From the NCBI GenBank assembly GCA_021159885.1, contig JAGHDO010000010.1, forward strand, positions 1 to 63,184: a stretch of 63,184 bases of DNA, in the 5' to 3' direction. Source of the stretch: Synergistota bacterium. Its GTDB lineage: Bacteria; Synergistota; GBS-1. The notes below the pieces were generated by a model. It searched no databases, had not been told where the DNA came from, and saw only the letters and a program-made list of their open reading frames with translations. Below, piece by piece: positions 44,083 through 54,152 of the stretch (the first letter of the stretch is position 1; every line of letters starts with the position of its first letter). Position numbers and translations under genes: made by a program.

Positions 44083-45753
44083 CTAAGGATTAAGAAGCAC
44101 CGCTCCTTTATTAGCCGAAGAAACCAGTTTTGAATACCTCGCCAGATAACCGGTCTTATACTTTGGAGGAGGTGGAGTCCATTCCGCAAGCCTTCTTTTT
44201 ATCTCCTCTTCTGAAACTCGGAGGATCAGCTTTCTATTCGGTATATCAATTTCTATCTCATCTCCCTCCTTCACTACAGCTATAGGTCCTCCCCTCTGAG
44301 CCTCAGGAGAAACATGGCCTATGACCGCTCCCCTGCTTCCTCCGGAAAATCTTCCATCGGTTATAAGAGCCACGCTTCCGTCAAGCCCCATACCTGCAAT
44401 AGCAGATGTGGGAGCAAGCATCTCTCTCATTCCTGGACCTCCAGCAGGCCCCTCATACCTTATCACAACAACATCTCCCTCGCGTATTTTCCCAGCATAG
44501 ATAGCTTCTATAGCTTCTTCCTCTGAATTAAAAACGCGAGCCTCACCAACATGATGGAGCATCTCTTTTTTAACCGCAGCTTCCTTAACTACAGCGCCAT
44601 CGGGAGCAAGATTTCCCCAAAGTATGGTAAGACCACCTCTCTCGCTATAGGGATCCTCAACGCTCCTTATAACCTCTCTATCAAGAACGCGAGCGTCCTT
44701 AATTACCTCACCGAGGCTAACCCCCATAACCGTCATAGCATCAAGCTTAAGCAAGTTAAGCTTAGAGAGCTCCTTCAACACGGCAGGAATTCCTCCCGCC
44801 CTATTCAAATCTTCTATATGCTGCCTGCTTGCTGGACTGATTTTGCACAGGGTTGGAGTTTTCCCTGAAAGCTCATCAAACTTGGTGAGTGGAAGATCCA
44901 CACCAGCCTCATAGGCTATAGCGGGAAGGTGCAGGACCGTGTTAGTTGAACCTCCCAGAGCAAGATCAAGAACTATCGCGTTATGAAAGGCCTCCTCAGT
45001 CATTATATCCCTCGCCTTAATTCCTCGCTTGACAAGCTCAACGACTTTTATCCCCGCCTTAAACGCTATTCTTTTCCTAATACCGTCATATCCCGCAGGA
45101 ACTGTCCCGTTTCCGGGAATAGCCATTCCGAGAGCTTCAGAAAGGCAATTCATCGTATTCGCGGTAAACATTCCCGCGCATGAGCCACAGCCTGGGCAGG
45201 CAACCATAGAAAGCTTTTCAAGATCTTCCTCAGAAATTTCTCCTTTCTTAAGCTTGCCTATCCACTCAAAAACGGTTATGAGATCAACAGCTTCCCCATC
45301 GTACAGAGGAGACAGCATCGGACCACCACTGACTATAACCGCGGGGAGGTTAAGCCGAGCAGCTGCCATAAGCATACCGGGAATTATCTTGTCGCAGTTA
45401 GTAATGAGAACCAGACCATCAAGCTGATACGCGTTAGCCATCGTCTCTATGGAATCCGCTATGAGCTCTCTTGAAGGAAGTGGATACTTCATTCCCTCAT
45501 GTCCCATAGCTATGCCATCACATATGCCTATAACGGGAAACTCCATAGGAGTTCCACCCGCGTGCATTACTCCTCTTTTAGCAGCATAAGATATAAAATC
45601 GAGATGAACATGCCCGGGGATCATTTCATTAGCAGCATTCACCACTCCAATTAGAGGTTTTTTTAACTCTTCCGGTGAGTAACCCATAGCATAAAATAGA
45701 GATCTGTGAGGTGCCCTTTCAACTCCTTCCGCTACTCTTCTGCTTCTTAGCAT
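44083..45753 (-). CDS. ilvD: Dihydroxy-acid dehydratase
   Basis: Iron-sulfur dehydratase of branched-chain amino acid synthesis, 556 residues. Cluster cysteines are visible in [14 protein letters not shown] and [37 protein letters not shown] is the C-terminal signature. I start at ATG 45753, eight bases after GGAGGTGA; the GTG at 45783 has no site. No other ilv genes are near, and no attenuator leader is seen upstream. Confidence 0.95.
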   Translation of the reverse strand: MLRSRRVAEGVERAPHRSLFYAMGYSPEELKKPLIGVVNAANEMIPGHVHLDFISYAAKRGVMHAGGTPMEFPVIGICDGIAMGHEGMKYPLPSRELIADSIETMANAYQLDGLVLITNCDKIIPGMLMAAARLNLPAVIVSGGPMLSPLYDGEAVDLITVFEWIGKLKKGEISEEDLEKLSMVACPGCGSCAGMFTANTMNCLSEALGMAIPGNGTVPAGYDGIRKRIAFKAGIKVVELVKRGIKARDIMTEEAFHNAIVLDLALGGSTNTVLHLPAIAYEAGVDLPLTKFDELSGKTPTLCKISPASRQHIEDLNRAGGIPAVLKELSKLNLLKLDAMTVMGVSLGEVIKDARVLDREVIRSVEDPYSERGGLTILWGNLAPDGAVVKEAAVKKEMLHHVGEARVFNSEEEAIEAIYAGKIREGDVVVIRYEGPAGGPGMREMLAPTSAIAGMGLDGSVALITDGRFSGGSRGAVIGHVSPEAQRGGPIAVVKEGDEIEIDIPNRKLILRVSEEEIKRRLAEWTPPPPKYKTGYLARYSKLVSSANKGAVLLNP

Positions 45754-45789
45754 AAGCTTCTTCACCTCCTCAAAGTTAAACACGAAAGA

Positions 45790-45818
45790 ATTATAACTCT
45801 CTTGCGGGAGGATAACAA
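45790..45818 (-). promoter_or_regulatory. Promoter of ilvD
   Basis: Minus strand: TTGTTA (45818-45813), 17-bp spacer, TATAAT (45795-45790), about 37 bases before the ATG. Confidence 0.7.
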
Positions 45819-45824
45819 GGATAA

Positions 45825-45833
45825 TGCTATAAT
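45825..45833 (+). promoter_or_regulatory. Extended -10 promoter of the chemoreceptor-KaiC operon
   Basis: TGCTATAAT is a perfect extended -10 element 35 bases upstream of the chemoreceptor ATG. No good -35 is present at 17 bp, which is normal for extended -10 promoters. Confidence 0.6.
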
Positions 45834-45868
45834 ATAATTACTTCCGCCTATTGAAAGGAGGGAAAGCC

Positions 45869-47602
45869 ATGAAACTCAGCAGCAAAGTAGTCATCGGATT
45901 CACGGTAGTAATAGGTATAATGTTAATTTTAACCCTTTATTGCTTAAATACCATTTCAACAATGCAAGCTCAAGCAACCAAAATAAGAGAAATGGACACT
46001 CCTCTACTTATTGAAAGCGAGCGGTTTAAAACAGATATAGCAAGAATAAGCAGATATTTCTCCGCTCGCTTTCACGCTGAGTTAAAGAAATTTAATCTTG
46101 AGAGAGCGCTCGAGGAAGCGCGGAACCGTTTAAACAAGATCCTCAGCATAGCGGAAAAAATGAAAGACCAGCAGGATATAGCAAAGGTAAACGAGCTTAA
46201 AAACGACTTTAACGCTTATATATCTCTTTCTTCAGACATAGCATCCGCCTTAAACAAGGGCGCTTCCCTCGAAAGCCTGAGAACTAAGCTTGAAAATCTC
46301 GCTCAAAAGAGGGAGATCCTTGAGGACAGAGCTAATCAGCTCGCATACTCAGCGCAAAGTAGATTAGATAAGCTTAATTTGATAGCGAAAAGCTATGCCA
46401 TCGATATGAAGAGAATTTCTATAGTACTGCTTATAGTAGGAATAGCAATAGCTATTGGAATATCAGCATACCTATCCCTGCGCCTTAAGAAAACCCTATC
46501 CCATCTGCTTGAAGGAGCTGAAAGACTAACTAAAGGAGACTTAGCTTTCAAAATGCCTCAGCCTAAGGGAAACGATGAGATATCACAATTAATTAAGGCT
46601 TATAACATGATAGTAGACTCGTTCAAGAAATCCTTAATAGAAATTCGAGAAAAAGCATTAACCATAGACGATGAAGTCGAAAAGGTAAAGAGAGCATCGG
46701 AAAGCTCAACGCAGAAGCTTATCGAGATAACAGAGAGAATAAAGACTATTTCTGAAAAGATGGAAGACAACACCGCAAATGTCGAAAATATAAATGCAAG
46801 CATCGAAGAGGTTACCGCATCTACCACCGAGGTTGCTAAACAAGCTGAAACGATAGCTCATGAAGCCAACAATATTACAACATTCGCTCAAGAAGGCGGG
46901 AAGAAAGTGGAAGAAGCTATCTCAAAGCTTAAAGATATATCAACAAGCGTTAAGAGCATCGAACAAATAGCACTGACCCTTGTCGACATAGGAAAATCCA
47001 TAGAGACATTTGCAGGAACCATCTCAAACATAGCCGATCAAACTAACCTCCTCGCATTAAACGCGGCAATAGAAGCAGCCCGCGCTGGAGAAGCTGGAAG
47101 GGGTTTCGCCGTCGTCGCTGAGGAGATAAGAAAGCTCGCTGAGGAATCAAACAAGGCTGCACAGGAAATAGAGAAGCTAACCCAGAGCATAAGATACGAA
47201 ACACAAAAGGTCGTTGGAGAAATAAAAAGCACAATAGAAGAAGTGGCAAGAAGCTCCTCCATAGCAGATGAAGCGTCGATAAAGCTTAACCAGATAATAG
47301 AAAGTATCGCAACTATAAGCGAGAAGATAGAAACAGTTGCGGGATCTACCGAAGAGCAGAGCGCTGCGCTACATGAGATAGCGAAAGCGATAGACTCGAT
47401 AGCGAACAACACTCTTAGGGTATCTGGAGAGATAGAGGAGATAAACGAAGCGGTGGAAACAAATACGGCCTCCTTTGAGGAAATTACAGCAAGCTTAGAA
47501 GAGCTTGCCAGAATCGCTGAACGACTCAGAGAGATAGTATCGCAGTTTAAGATGGAGGATAAAGCTAAGGAAACCGCAATAAAAGAGGTAAAAGAGGAAT
47601 GA
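45869..47602 (+). CDS. Methyl-accepting chemotaxis protein
   Basis: Membrane chemoreceptor of 577 residues. TM1 is about 6-27, a helical extracytoplasmic sensor about 28-183, TM2 about 184-204, then HAMP, then a long coiled coil with the tip [40 protein letters not shown] split here at positions about 383-420. No CheR-tethering pentapeptide ends the protein. ATG 45869 follows GAAAGGAGGG; an upstream frame to 45851 has no site. It overlaps the KaiC-like gene by four bases, which is unusual company for a chemoreceptor. Confidence 0.93.
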   Translation: MKLSSKVVIGFTVVIGIMLILTLYCLNTISTMQAQATKIREMDTPLLIESERFKTDIARISRYFSARFHAELKKFNLERALEEARNRLNKILSIAEKMKDQQDIAKVNELKNDFNAYISLSSDIASALNKGASLESLRTKLENLAQKREILEDRANQLAYSAQSRLDKLNLIAKSYAIDMKRISIVLLIVGIAIAIGISAYLSLRLKKTLSHLLEGAERLTKGDLAFKMPQPKGNDEISQLIKAYNMIVDSFKKSLIEIREKALTIDDEVEKVKRASESSTQKLIEITERIKTISEKMEDNTANVENINASIEEVTASTTEVAKQAETIAHEANNITTFAQEGGKKVEEAISKLKDISTSVKSIEQIALTLVDIGKSIETFAGTISNIADQTNLLALNAAIEAARAGEAGRGFAVVAEEIRKLAEESNKAAQEIEKLTQSIRYETQKVVGEIKSTIEEVARSSSIADEASIKLNQIIESIATISEKIETVAGSTEEQSAALHEIAKAIDSIANNTLRVSGEIEEINEAVETNTASFEEITASLEELARIAERLREIVSQFKMEDKAKETAIKEVKEE

Positions 47603-48456
47603 AAGAGGCAAAAGTCGTAGAGAGAGCTCTCTCTCTCGCAAGCGATCTTAAGAATAAGGCTCCAAAGCTTTTCGGGATAGCAAGCGGAGTAGAGGGGCTC
47701 GATGAGCTCTTCTACTCCGTTGAACTTAAAAATGGAAAGATCGTGAGGAAACCGCTTGGAGGTTATCCCTATAGAGCTGTTATAAATCTGACCGGCATGC
47801 CCGATACCGGTAAATCACTTATGGCGGAGCAATTCGCGGTAAAGCAAGCATCCTTGGGGTATCCCGTTTGCTTTGTAACGGTAGAAAGCCCTGCACCGTT
47901 TCTAATGCAGGGGCTAAAGATAAGATCAAACGCAATGGGTATAAAATGGGAAGAGGTAGAAAACAAGATAGCAATTATAGATGCAGCTACATATTCTATT
48001 CTTAGAGAAGACCTCCCAAGCTTGCTTAAAACTATAGAAAAAGCTATCGAAGAGTATGAGATAAAATCCGTAATAGTAGACTCTATAACTGGCTTATACG
48101 AAGCAAAAGAAATAATGGCAAGATCAATAGTAAGGAAGGTCTTCAATTTCTTAAAAAGATTTGGCCAAACAGGTCTACTGATAAGCCAGAAAAGAAGCAG
48201 TCATGAAGCTGAGTCCGCCGAAGCAGCCGGCGGATATGCGGTTAGCCACATTTGCGATGTTAGCATGGTAACAGCGAAAAAGGTTATTCAGACTCAAAGA
48301 GATGAAAAGATATTCAAAAAGACACCTGGAACGCTGGTAAGAACCTTCAGAATAGATGGGTCAAGAATGTGCGGACATGATACTGATACTCATCTGCTTG
48401 AAATAACAGAAACGGGTCTCGCTAAGATAGGCCCAAAGATTGCAGAAATCGAGTAG
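47599..48456 (+). CDS. KaiC-like RecA-fold ATPase (archaeal AF_0351-type family)
   Basis: Single-domain RecA/KaiC-type ATPase of 285 residues. Walker A is GMPDTGKS (66-73), the catalytic glutamate is probably Glu96 in FVTVESP, and Walker B is SVIVDSITG with Asp161. A later loop ([22 protein letters not shown]) fits the sensor/DNA-binding-loop region. The N-terminal segment [17 protein letters not shown] is the KaiC lead-in. I place it, from memory, with the archaeal KaiC-domain family (TIGR03880), whose members sit next to the HTH family found here. Role is thought to be regulatory or sensory; unproven. Confidence 0.75.
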   Translation: MKEAKVVERALSLASDLKNKAPKLFGIASGVEGLDELFYSVELKNGKIVRKPLGGYPYRAVINLTGMPDTGKSLMAEQFAVKQASLGYPVCFVTVESPAPFLMQGLKIRSNAMGIKWEEVENKIAIIDAATYSILREDLPSLLKTIEKAIEEYEIKSVIVDSITGLYEAKEIMARSIVRKVFNFLKRFGQTGLLISQKRSSHEAESAEAAGGYAVSHICDVSMVTAKKVIQTQRDEKIFKKTPGTLVRTFRIDGSRMCGHDTDTHLLEITETGLAKIGPKIAEIE

Positions 48457-48470
48457 GGAGTGAGAAAAAC

Positions 48471-48824
48471 ATGGTAGAGATACTAAAGCCCAAAGAGGAA
48501 GATTATGACAATTTGGCTCTTGAAACGTTTGCCATGGTAATAAAGGAGCTCGGAGGTCCCAAGAAAATGATCCAATATAGGCAACTAACCTGGCTTCCAA
48601 GCTTGATGGAAGCATGCTATGCCATAGTCCTTAGCGAAAAGGGCAAGAAAACCGCAGATGAGATAGCAAAAATTCTCGGTATAACTAAGGAAACCGTAAG
48701 ACGAATCCTTTCAGCTGATCCAGAAGCAGTTAAGAAGAAAATAGAGGGCGAAGAGCGAGATATAAGTGTGCACACCGCGGGAGGGCTGGCAAAGCTCGCT
48801 TGGGGAAAAATCAAGAAATCCTAA
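48471..48824 (+). CDS. HTH regulatory protein of the KaiC-partner family
   Basis: Cytoplasmic 117-residue protein. Residues about 59-80 form a clear helix-turn-helix (KTADEIAKILGITKETVRRIL); the N-terminal half is helical (YDNLALETFAMVIKELGGPKK) and the tail is short and basic. I place it with the family known to occur beside archaeal KaiC-like genes (TIGR03879), on recognition and context. The start follows GGGAGTGAG. It ends four bases into the convergent trkH fragment. Confidence 0.72.
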   Translation: MVEILKPKEEDYDNLALETFAMVIKELGGPKKMIQYRQLTWLPSLMEACYAIVLSEKGKKTADEIAKILGITKETVRRILSADPEAVKKKIEGEERDISVHTAGGLAKLAWGKIKKS

Positions 48825-49144
48825 CGCTTATAAGTTTCAGGCAAAAAGATTAAAAGTATGGCGTAAAGCTCAAGTCTACCTGCAGCCATGCAAAAGCTCA
48901 AAATCCACTTAGCAAAAGAAGTGTGAAAGGCATAGTTTTCAGCAGGACCTACTTTCCCCAAACCAGGGCCTATATTTCCAAGGGTAGCAGCAACAGAAGC
49001 TATTGAGGTTACTATATCCTCGCCTAAAGCAGTTATAATCAAGGAAGCAACGACGAATATAACCATGTAAATCATAAAGAAGTTTACTACGGAGCTTATC
49101 ACGCTTTGAGAAAGGCTTCTACCATTAAGCTTGATCGATATCAC
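48821..49144 (-). CDS. trkH: TrkH C-terminal part (fourth pore repeat), in a different frame
   Basis: Last quarter of a TrkH potassium channel, 107 residues. It opens at a GTG overlapping the stop of the upstream part as GTGA. The first codons (V)ISIKLNGRS continue the family sequence directly from HPEL at the end of the other part. The fourth selectivity filter is in AATLGNIGPGLGKVGPAENY, and the last helix is LAKWI-like SFAKWILSFCMAAGRLELYA. A single base shift (minus one) restores a full-length TrkH. See the entry at 49141. Confidence 0.85.
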   Translation of the reverse strand: MISIKLNGRSLSQSVISSVVNFFMIYMVIFVVASLIITALGEDIVTSIASVAATLGNIGPGLGKVGPAENYAFHTSFAKWILSFCMAAGRLELYAILLIFLPETYKR

Positions 49145-50262
49145 AGCTCTGGATGAATCAACCTATAAAGTTCCCTTTTAAATACTTTAAGAAGTACCAT
49201 TATCCTAACATGCTTTATCGCTCCACCAGTTGAACCAGCACATCCACCTATAAACATTAAAACCAGAAGAAAATACCTGGCAAACGGATGCCACCAAGAG
49301 TAGTCAGCAGTAACATACCCAGTAGTAGTTAGTATGGATATCACCTGGAAAGACGCATACCTTAACGACGAGAAGATGGTTTTATAGTTCCCGCTTATAT
49401 ACAAGCAAACCGTAACGAGGAGTATACCTATAAGGATGAAGCCAGCATAGAACTTAAACTCGTCATCCTTAAAGAAGCACTTCCAATCCCCTTTAAGAGC
49501 ACGATAATGAAGAGAAAAATTAGCTCCGGCTATAAACATGAATACCATTATCACAACCTCAAAATAAAGGTTATGATATTGACCAATGCTTTTGTTCAAC
49601 GGGGAAAATCCTCCCGTTGCAACCGTTCCGAAGGTATGGCAGAGGGATTCATAAAAGCTCATTCCACCCATATAAAGCAAAATGGTTTCTGCCGCAGAAA
49701 CGAGGAAATAAACTCCCCACAAAAGCTTAGCGGTTTCTCTCATCCTGGGCTTTAGCTTTTCGGGAACGGGACCTGGAACCTCAGCCTTGAATAGCTGCAT
49801 TCCTCCTACCCCAAGAGCAGGAAGAATAGCAAGCGAGAGGACTATTATCCCCATACCACCAAGCCAGTGCGTAAAATCTCTCCAGAATAGTAATCCCTTA
49901 GGAACAGCCTCTATATCTGTTAGGACGCTCGCTCCCGTAGTGGTAAACCCGGACATTGCCTCAAAGAAGCAATCAACATACTTAGGAAAGACTCCTCCAA
50001 AATAATAGGGAAGCCCTCCAAGCGCCGCAGCTCCAAGCCATCCAAAAGCAACTATGCCAAACCCTTCCTTAGGAGTAAACTCCACTCCCTTCTCTCCAAG
50101 AAGAGCGAGAAGGGCTCCCAGAGCGATAGAGAAAGCCATAGCCTCGAGCAGGGGAAAAGGATCCTCTTTAAAGTAAAGTGCCCATCCAAGCGAAAAGACC
50201 ATCGATATGCCCAGAAAGATAAAAAGCCACCCTAATGGATATATAACAGCCCTTAAGCGCAA
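49141..50262 (-). CDS. trkH: TrkH potassium uptake protein, first three pore repeats
   Basis: Main part (373 aa) of a Trk-type K+ channel. Filters seen are SGFTTTGASVLTD, GTVATGGFSPLN and LTTTGYVTADYSWW, with GGCAGSTGGAIKHVRIMVL behind them. The frame ends at TGA 49143-49141, exactly where the C-terminal part begins one base back. Either the gene has a one-base deletion, the two parts assemble as separate chains, or a frameshift is programmed; no classic slippery heptamer is visible. It follows trkA by two bases in the cda-glmM operon. Confidence 0.88.
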   Translation of the reverse strand: MRLRAVIYPLGWLFIFLGISMVFSLGWALYFKEDPFPLLEAMAFSIALGALLALLGEKGVEFTPKEGFGIVAFGWLGAAALGGLPYYFGGVFPKYVDCFFEAMSGFTTTGASVLTDIEAVPKGLLFWRDFTHWLGGMGIIVLSLAILPALGVGGMQLFKAEVPGPVPEKLKPRMRETAKLLWGVYFLVSAAETILLYMGGMSFYESLCHTFGTVATGGFSPLNKSIGQYHNLYFEVVIMVFMFIAGANFSLHYRALKGDWKCFFKDDEFKFYAGFILIGILLVTVCLYISGNYKTIFSSLRYASFQVISILTTTGYVTADYSWWHPFARYFLLVLMFIGGCAGSTGGAIKHVRIMVLLKVFKRELYRLIHPEL

Positions 50263-50264
50263 AG

Positions 50265-51623
50265 CTAAGATGCGCTCCTTTCAGTGAACCAGCTTTGAGC
50301 CTCCTTTAAAGCATCACCAACGAGAAAGACCACAGCCTCATCTCCCTCACGGAGTGTGGTATCGCCCCGGGGTATTATAACCTTATCGTCTCGGACTATA
50401 GCGCCTACCAAAAAGCCCTTAGGAAGCGGGAGATCACTGAGTTTACCCTCGGTTATCTTTGCCCCTCTGCCCACCTTAAAGTCAACGACACGAGCATCAG
50501 CTCCTTCGATCAGAGCCATAGAGATGACCTCCTCACGCCATACATACTTGAGTATGGTGCTTGCGGTAGCCAAGCGGGGATTAACTATGGCATCTATTTT
50601 TTCAAGATAATCAACGAGCTTAACGTAATCTGGCTTTCTAACCAGAGCGATTCCTTTCTTAGCACCTTGACTTTTAGCAAGCAGAACCGAGAGAAGATTA
50701 ATCTCATCATTCTGGGTTAGTGAAGCGAAACCATCCACTTCAGAAACCCCTTCCCTACTAAGTAGGGAAAGATCTGTTCCATCTCCCTGTATGATCCAGC
50801 TTGATGAGAGGCTATCAGCAAGTTCATTACACCTCTCGAGGTTCTTGCTTATAACCTTAACATTGGGAACCCCTGATTCCTCGAGCTTCTTTGCGACCCA
50901 GTATGTAACCCCCCCTCCTCCAATCAGCATGACCTTCCTGAGCTTTTCCCTCTTAGCGCCAAGATAATTAGCGAGCTTAAGGAGATCTTCTCTCTTCCCC
51001 ACAGCGAAGACCTTATCACCGGGTTTTATAACATCCTCACCATGAGGTATGAGAATATCCCTATCGCGCAATATGCTAACGATTAGAAACGATCCTTCTA
51101 TCTCACGAGATAGCTCTATCAAACTTTTATCTATAGCGGGAGCGGTTTCCACGACTTTAAGGCCATAGACCACAACTCTACCCGAGGCGAACTCCATAAC
51201 CTGAGTCGCAAGAGGGATTTGAAGAAGGTGAAAGATTTCAGAAGCCACAACCTTCTGTGGATTTATTAGCAGATCTATCCCTATTTTTTGGGCCACTATT
51301 CCAGCTGGCTCATCATACTCGAGAGTTTGAACCCTCGCCATAACCTTCCTAACGCCAAACTGCTTAGCTATTAAACATGCAACGATATTAGTCTCATCAC
51401 TATTCGTAACCGCTATCAGAATATCTGCCTCTCTGACACCTGCCTCTTCCAAAACCGATATATGGGATCCACTTCCCTCAACCAGGAGAACATCAAGTCT
51501 CTCACGGATAGAAAAAATTTTCCTCTCATCTCTCTCTATAAGAACGACATCGTGCCCCTCCGAGGAAAGAACCTTAGCTAAATTAAAACCAACCTCACCC
51601 GCTCCTACGATAATAACCCTCAT
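50265..51623 (-). CDS. trkA: TrkA potassium uptake regulatory protein (two RCK units)
   Basis: Cytoplasmic Trk subunit of 452 residues with two RCK_N/RCK_C pairs. The nucleotide motifs are VGAGEVGFNLAKVL at the start and IGGGGVTYWVAKKLEESG near residue 230. TrkA_C-like segments, known targets of c-di-AMP in other bacteria, follow each. The ATG at 51623 has GGAGAGG upstream. It is placed between glmM and trkH. Confidence 0.93.
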   Translation of the reverse strand: MRVIIVGAGEVGFNLAKVLSSEGHDVVLIERDERKIFSIRERLDVLLVEGSGSHISVLEEAGVREADILIAVTNSDETNIVACLIAKQFGVRKVMARVQTLEYDEPAGIVAQKIGIDLLINPQKVVASEIFHLLQIPLATQVMEFASGRVVVYGLKVVETAPAIDKSLIELSREIEGSFLIVSILRDRDILIPHGEDVIKPGDKVFAVGKREDLLKLANYLGAKREKLRKVMLIGGGGVTYWVAKKLEESGVPNVKVISKNLERCNELADSLSSSWIIQGDGTDLSLLSREGVSEVDGFASLTQNDEINLLSVLLAKSQGAKKGIALVRKPDYVKLVDYLEKIDAIVNPRLATASTILKYVWREEVISMALIEGADARVVDFKVGRGAKITEGKLSDLPLPKGFLVGAIVRDDKVIIPRGDTTLREGDEAVVFLVGDALKEAQSWFTERSAS

Positions 51624-51626
51624 TTC

Positions 51627-52940
51627 TTAAGCCTCTCCCTCATCAGCACGCTTTACAATTTGAGCAAGTCTCACACCCACAGTCTCAACGAGCATAGGAT
51701 CCTTACCCTCCACCATTATTCTAATCAAAGGCTCCGTTCCGGAAGGCCTCAAGACTATCCTAAGACTCTTTCTCCAGCTCTCTGAAATCCTCTGAAGCTC
51801 CTCCTTCACGAGCATTGAGGAGCATACCTTTCCCTTATCTCTGACCTTAACATTCCATACCCTTTGAGGATATCTCGGAAAACTATCTATATAGTGCTCC
51901 AAAGATTCTCCAAAGCTCAAAACCTTAAGAGCAGTAACTAACCCATCTCCCGTGTAAACTTCAGGTCTAAATATAACATGACCTGAAGGTTCCCCTCCTA
52001 TTGGCAGATCTCTCTTTTTCATTTCCTCATAAACCCATCTATCCCCAACGGGAACCCTAATGAAGCCTATTTTCATCGAAGCCAAGACCTCTTCCAATCC
52101 GAGGTTGCTCATAACCGTTCCAACAACGGCTTTTGGTCTGAGCTTAGAAGCAGATAAATACAATATTACGTCCCCATCGGCAATATTACCCCGTGAATCC
52201 GATATTAAAACCCTATCGCCATCGCCATCGAATGAAAAACCAATGTAAGCTTCTTCCCTAATAACAGCCGAAACGAGCTCACCGGGAGATGTAGCTCCCA
52301 CACCTGCATTTATATTTATACCATCCGGTTCACATCCAACCTTTATAACACTCGCACCAAGTTCTTCAAAGATCAATGGCGCTATCTCATATAGAGCGCC
52401 ATTAGCAGCGTCCACTACCACCTTAAGTCCTTCCAAACTTATTCCCTCCGCTATTTTTCTAAGAAACGGAATATAGTATTCCTTAGGATCAATCCTATCA
52501 AGCTTACCCAGGTAAAATCCCGTGGGCAAGCTGCGTCTTTCACCGAGAACTTCTTCTATATGGCTTTCTGCATCGGGGGTGAGCTTCTCCCCCAGGAAAT
52601 TAAAGAATTTAACCCCGTTATATTCATAAGGGTTATGTGAAGCCGAAACCACTGCGCCACCATCAACTTTAAGCTCCCTAACAAGAAGAGAAACCCCTGG
52701 AGTCGAAATGACTCCAGCTTCTACAACGTTACACCCAGCAGAGAGAAGTCCCGATACTAAAGCAGATACGAGAGCAAAACCGCTTAATCTCGTATCCCTG
52801 CCCACAACGACGACTGGGCGTTCCTTACTTTCCTTGAGGAAAAATCCAAAAGCCTCCCCCAGCCTGAGCACCATTTCCGGTTTCATATTGCCCGTGTTAG
52901 CTATATCCCTAACGCCATCAGTTCCGAAAAGCCCTCCCAT
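51627..52940 (-). CDS. glmM: Phosphoglucosamine mutase
   Basis: Converts glucosamine-6-phosphate to glucosamine-1-phosphate for peptidoglycan. 437 residues. The start LFGTDGVRDIANTG, the phosphoserine Ser101 in VSASHNPYEYNGVKFF, the metal loop FDGDGDR and the phosphate loop RPSGTEPLIRIMVE are complete. It follows cdaR by no gap; GlmM is known to bind and restrain CdaA in Firmicutes, and cdaA-cdaR-glmM is the standard order. Confidence 0.95.
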   Translation of the reverse strand: MGGLFGTDGVRDIANTGNMKPEMVLRLGEAFGFFLKESKERPVVVVGRDTRLSGFALVSALVSGLLSAGCNVVEAGVISTPGVSLLVRELKVDGGAVVSASHNPYEYNGVKFFNFLGEKLTPDAESHIEEVLGERRSLPTGFYLGKLDRIDPKEYYIPFLRKIAEGISLEGLKVVVDAANGALYEIAPLIFEELGASVIKVGCEPDGININAGVGATSPGELVSAVIREEAYIGFSFDGDGDRVLISDSRGNIADGDVILYLSASKLRPKAVVGTVMSNLGLEEVLASMKIGFIRVPVGDRWVYEEMKKRDLPIGGEPSGHVIFRPEVYTGDGLVTALKVLSFGESLEHYIDSFPRYPQRVWNVKVRDKGKVCSSMLVKEELQRISESWRKSLRIVLRPSGTEPLIRIMVEGKDPMLVETVGVRLAQIVKRADEGEA

Positions 52941-54152
52941 TTACTTCCCCTCCTTGACCGTGAAAACTTTAACGCTTGTTGGTTTAACGGAAACTATCTC
53001 TACACCGGGAGGCAGGGAAATCTCCACGGGAAGCAGAGCTTCCTTCCTCTGGAGATTCGAAACATCAACTGAGACAAATATATCTTTAGCTTTGAGAGCT
53101 CTTATCTTAGTATACTTCCCTTTAACCCTAACCTTAACTTGACGAGGAGAAACCCTCCATTTCAAGAAAACGCTGCTTCCAACGACCTTAACTGGTACTA
53201 AATACTCTCTCTCTATGATCCTCTCCCTAAGCTCCACTATGACCTTAACCCTCGAATTCTCCAAAAACTTAAGACTTTTATCAGGAGAAGAAAGCCTAAC
53301 CTCAAAGGTAGACGTGCCTTCAAGTGCAGAAATATCTATGGGGGGAGTAGAAACCTCGTTTATCCTTTCGAGAACCGAGGAGGGCCCCATTATGGTTATG
53401 TGCGAGGGGATAACCTCGATAGAACCTATCTCATAGGCTTTTTTAGGCTTCCCCTCAATATTAACCTTTATCCTTACTATCTTCGTGGGCCATCCAGGCT
53501 TTAAAGAAACGAGAACCTTCACCCGCGATGGTAGAACTGAAAGCTCAGCGAGCTCACCCTCCGAAAGCCCCGCAAGCCTCACTTTGGAAAAGGTCTCAAA
53601 GCTCTCTGATGCTCCACTAAGGTCAACGGTTATGAAAGCGTATGAAACCTTATCGATCAGATCCTTGGGACCCCTTAAAAGAACGCTTTTCGGTATTATC
53701 TTTAGCTCATCGAGAAGAAAACCTTCCTCTGGACTTCCTATAGTTGAAGCCCTTACTGGGATCTCTTTCTCAACCAGCTTCCTTATGGAAACGACTATAT
53801 AGGGTGGTTTTATCCTAACAACCTGAACGCCCGATGGAACGAGGGTTTGAACCTGAAGTCTATAAACTCCAGGCTTCAAGCCACTAAGATCAACGAAGGT
53901 TTCTACATCCCTGGGAGTTATCTCACCTATAAGATTCTTACTACCCTTAAGACTAACCTCAACGCTATTAACCTCATGCTCAATAAGAACTTTCTCAGGT
54001 GGATTTTTTATCTTTACGGGCACCTCGAGAATTCTCTCAACAGCGCGGGATCCCCCAAGCCATACTGCATAATACCAGAACGCTATGGAAAGAAACAAAG
54101 ATATAATTGCCATAACTATCCTGCTTTCGAATATTCTCTCAAGGCTACCCAA
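52941..54152 (-). CDS. cdaR: CdaR (YbbR-domain) regulator of diadenylate cyclase
   Basis: Membrane-anchored protein of 403 residues: one N-terminal helix (about 11-31), then four YbbR repeats. Repeat marks are VPVKIKNPPEKVLIE, PVRASTIGSPEEGFLLDELKIIPKSVLLRGP and GSIEVIPSHITIMGP. It regulates CdaA at the membrane in known systems. The TTG start follows GGGGGGAG and overlaps cdaA by eight bases. Confidence 0.92.
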   Translation of the reverse strand: MGSLERIFESRIVMAIISLFLSIAFWYYAVWLGGSRAVERILEVPVKIKNPPEKVLIEHEVNSVEVSLKGSKNLIGEITPRDVETFVDLSGLKPGVYRLQVQTLVPSGVQVVRIKPPYIVVSIRKLVEKEIPVRASTIGSPEEGFLLDELKIIPKSVLLRGPKDLIDKVSYAFITVDLSGASESFETFSKVRLAGLSEGELAELSVLPSRVKVLVSLKPGWPTKIVRIKVNIEGKPKKAYEIGSIEVIPSHITIMGPSSVLERINEVSTPPIDISALEGTSTFEVRLSSPDKSLKFLENSRVKVIVELRERIIEREYLVPVKVVGSSVFLKWRVSPRQVKVRVKGKYTKIRALKAKDIFVSVDVSNLQRKEALLPVEISLPPGVEIVSVKPTSVKVFTVKEGK

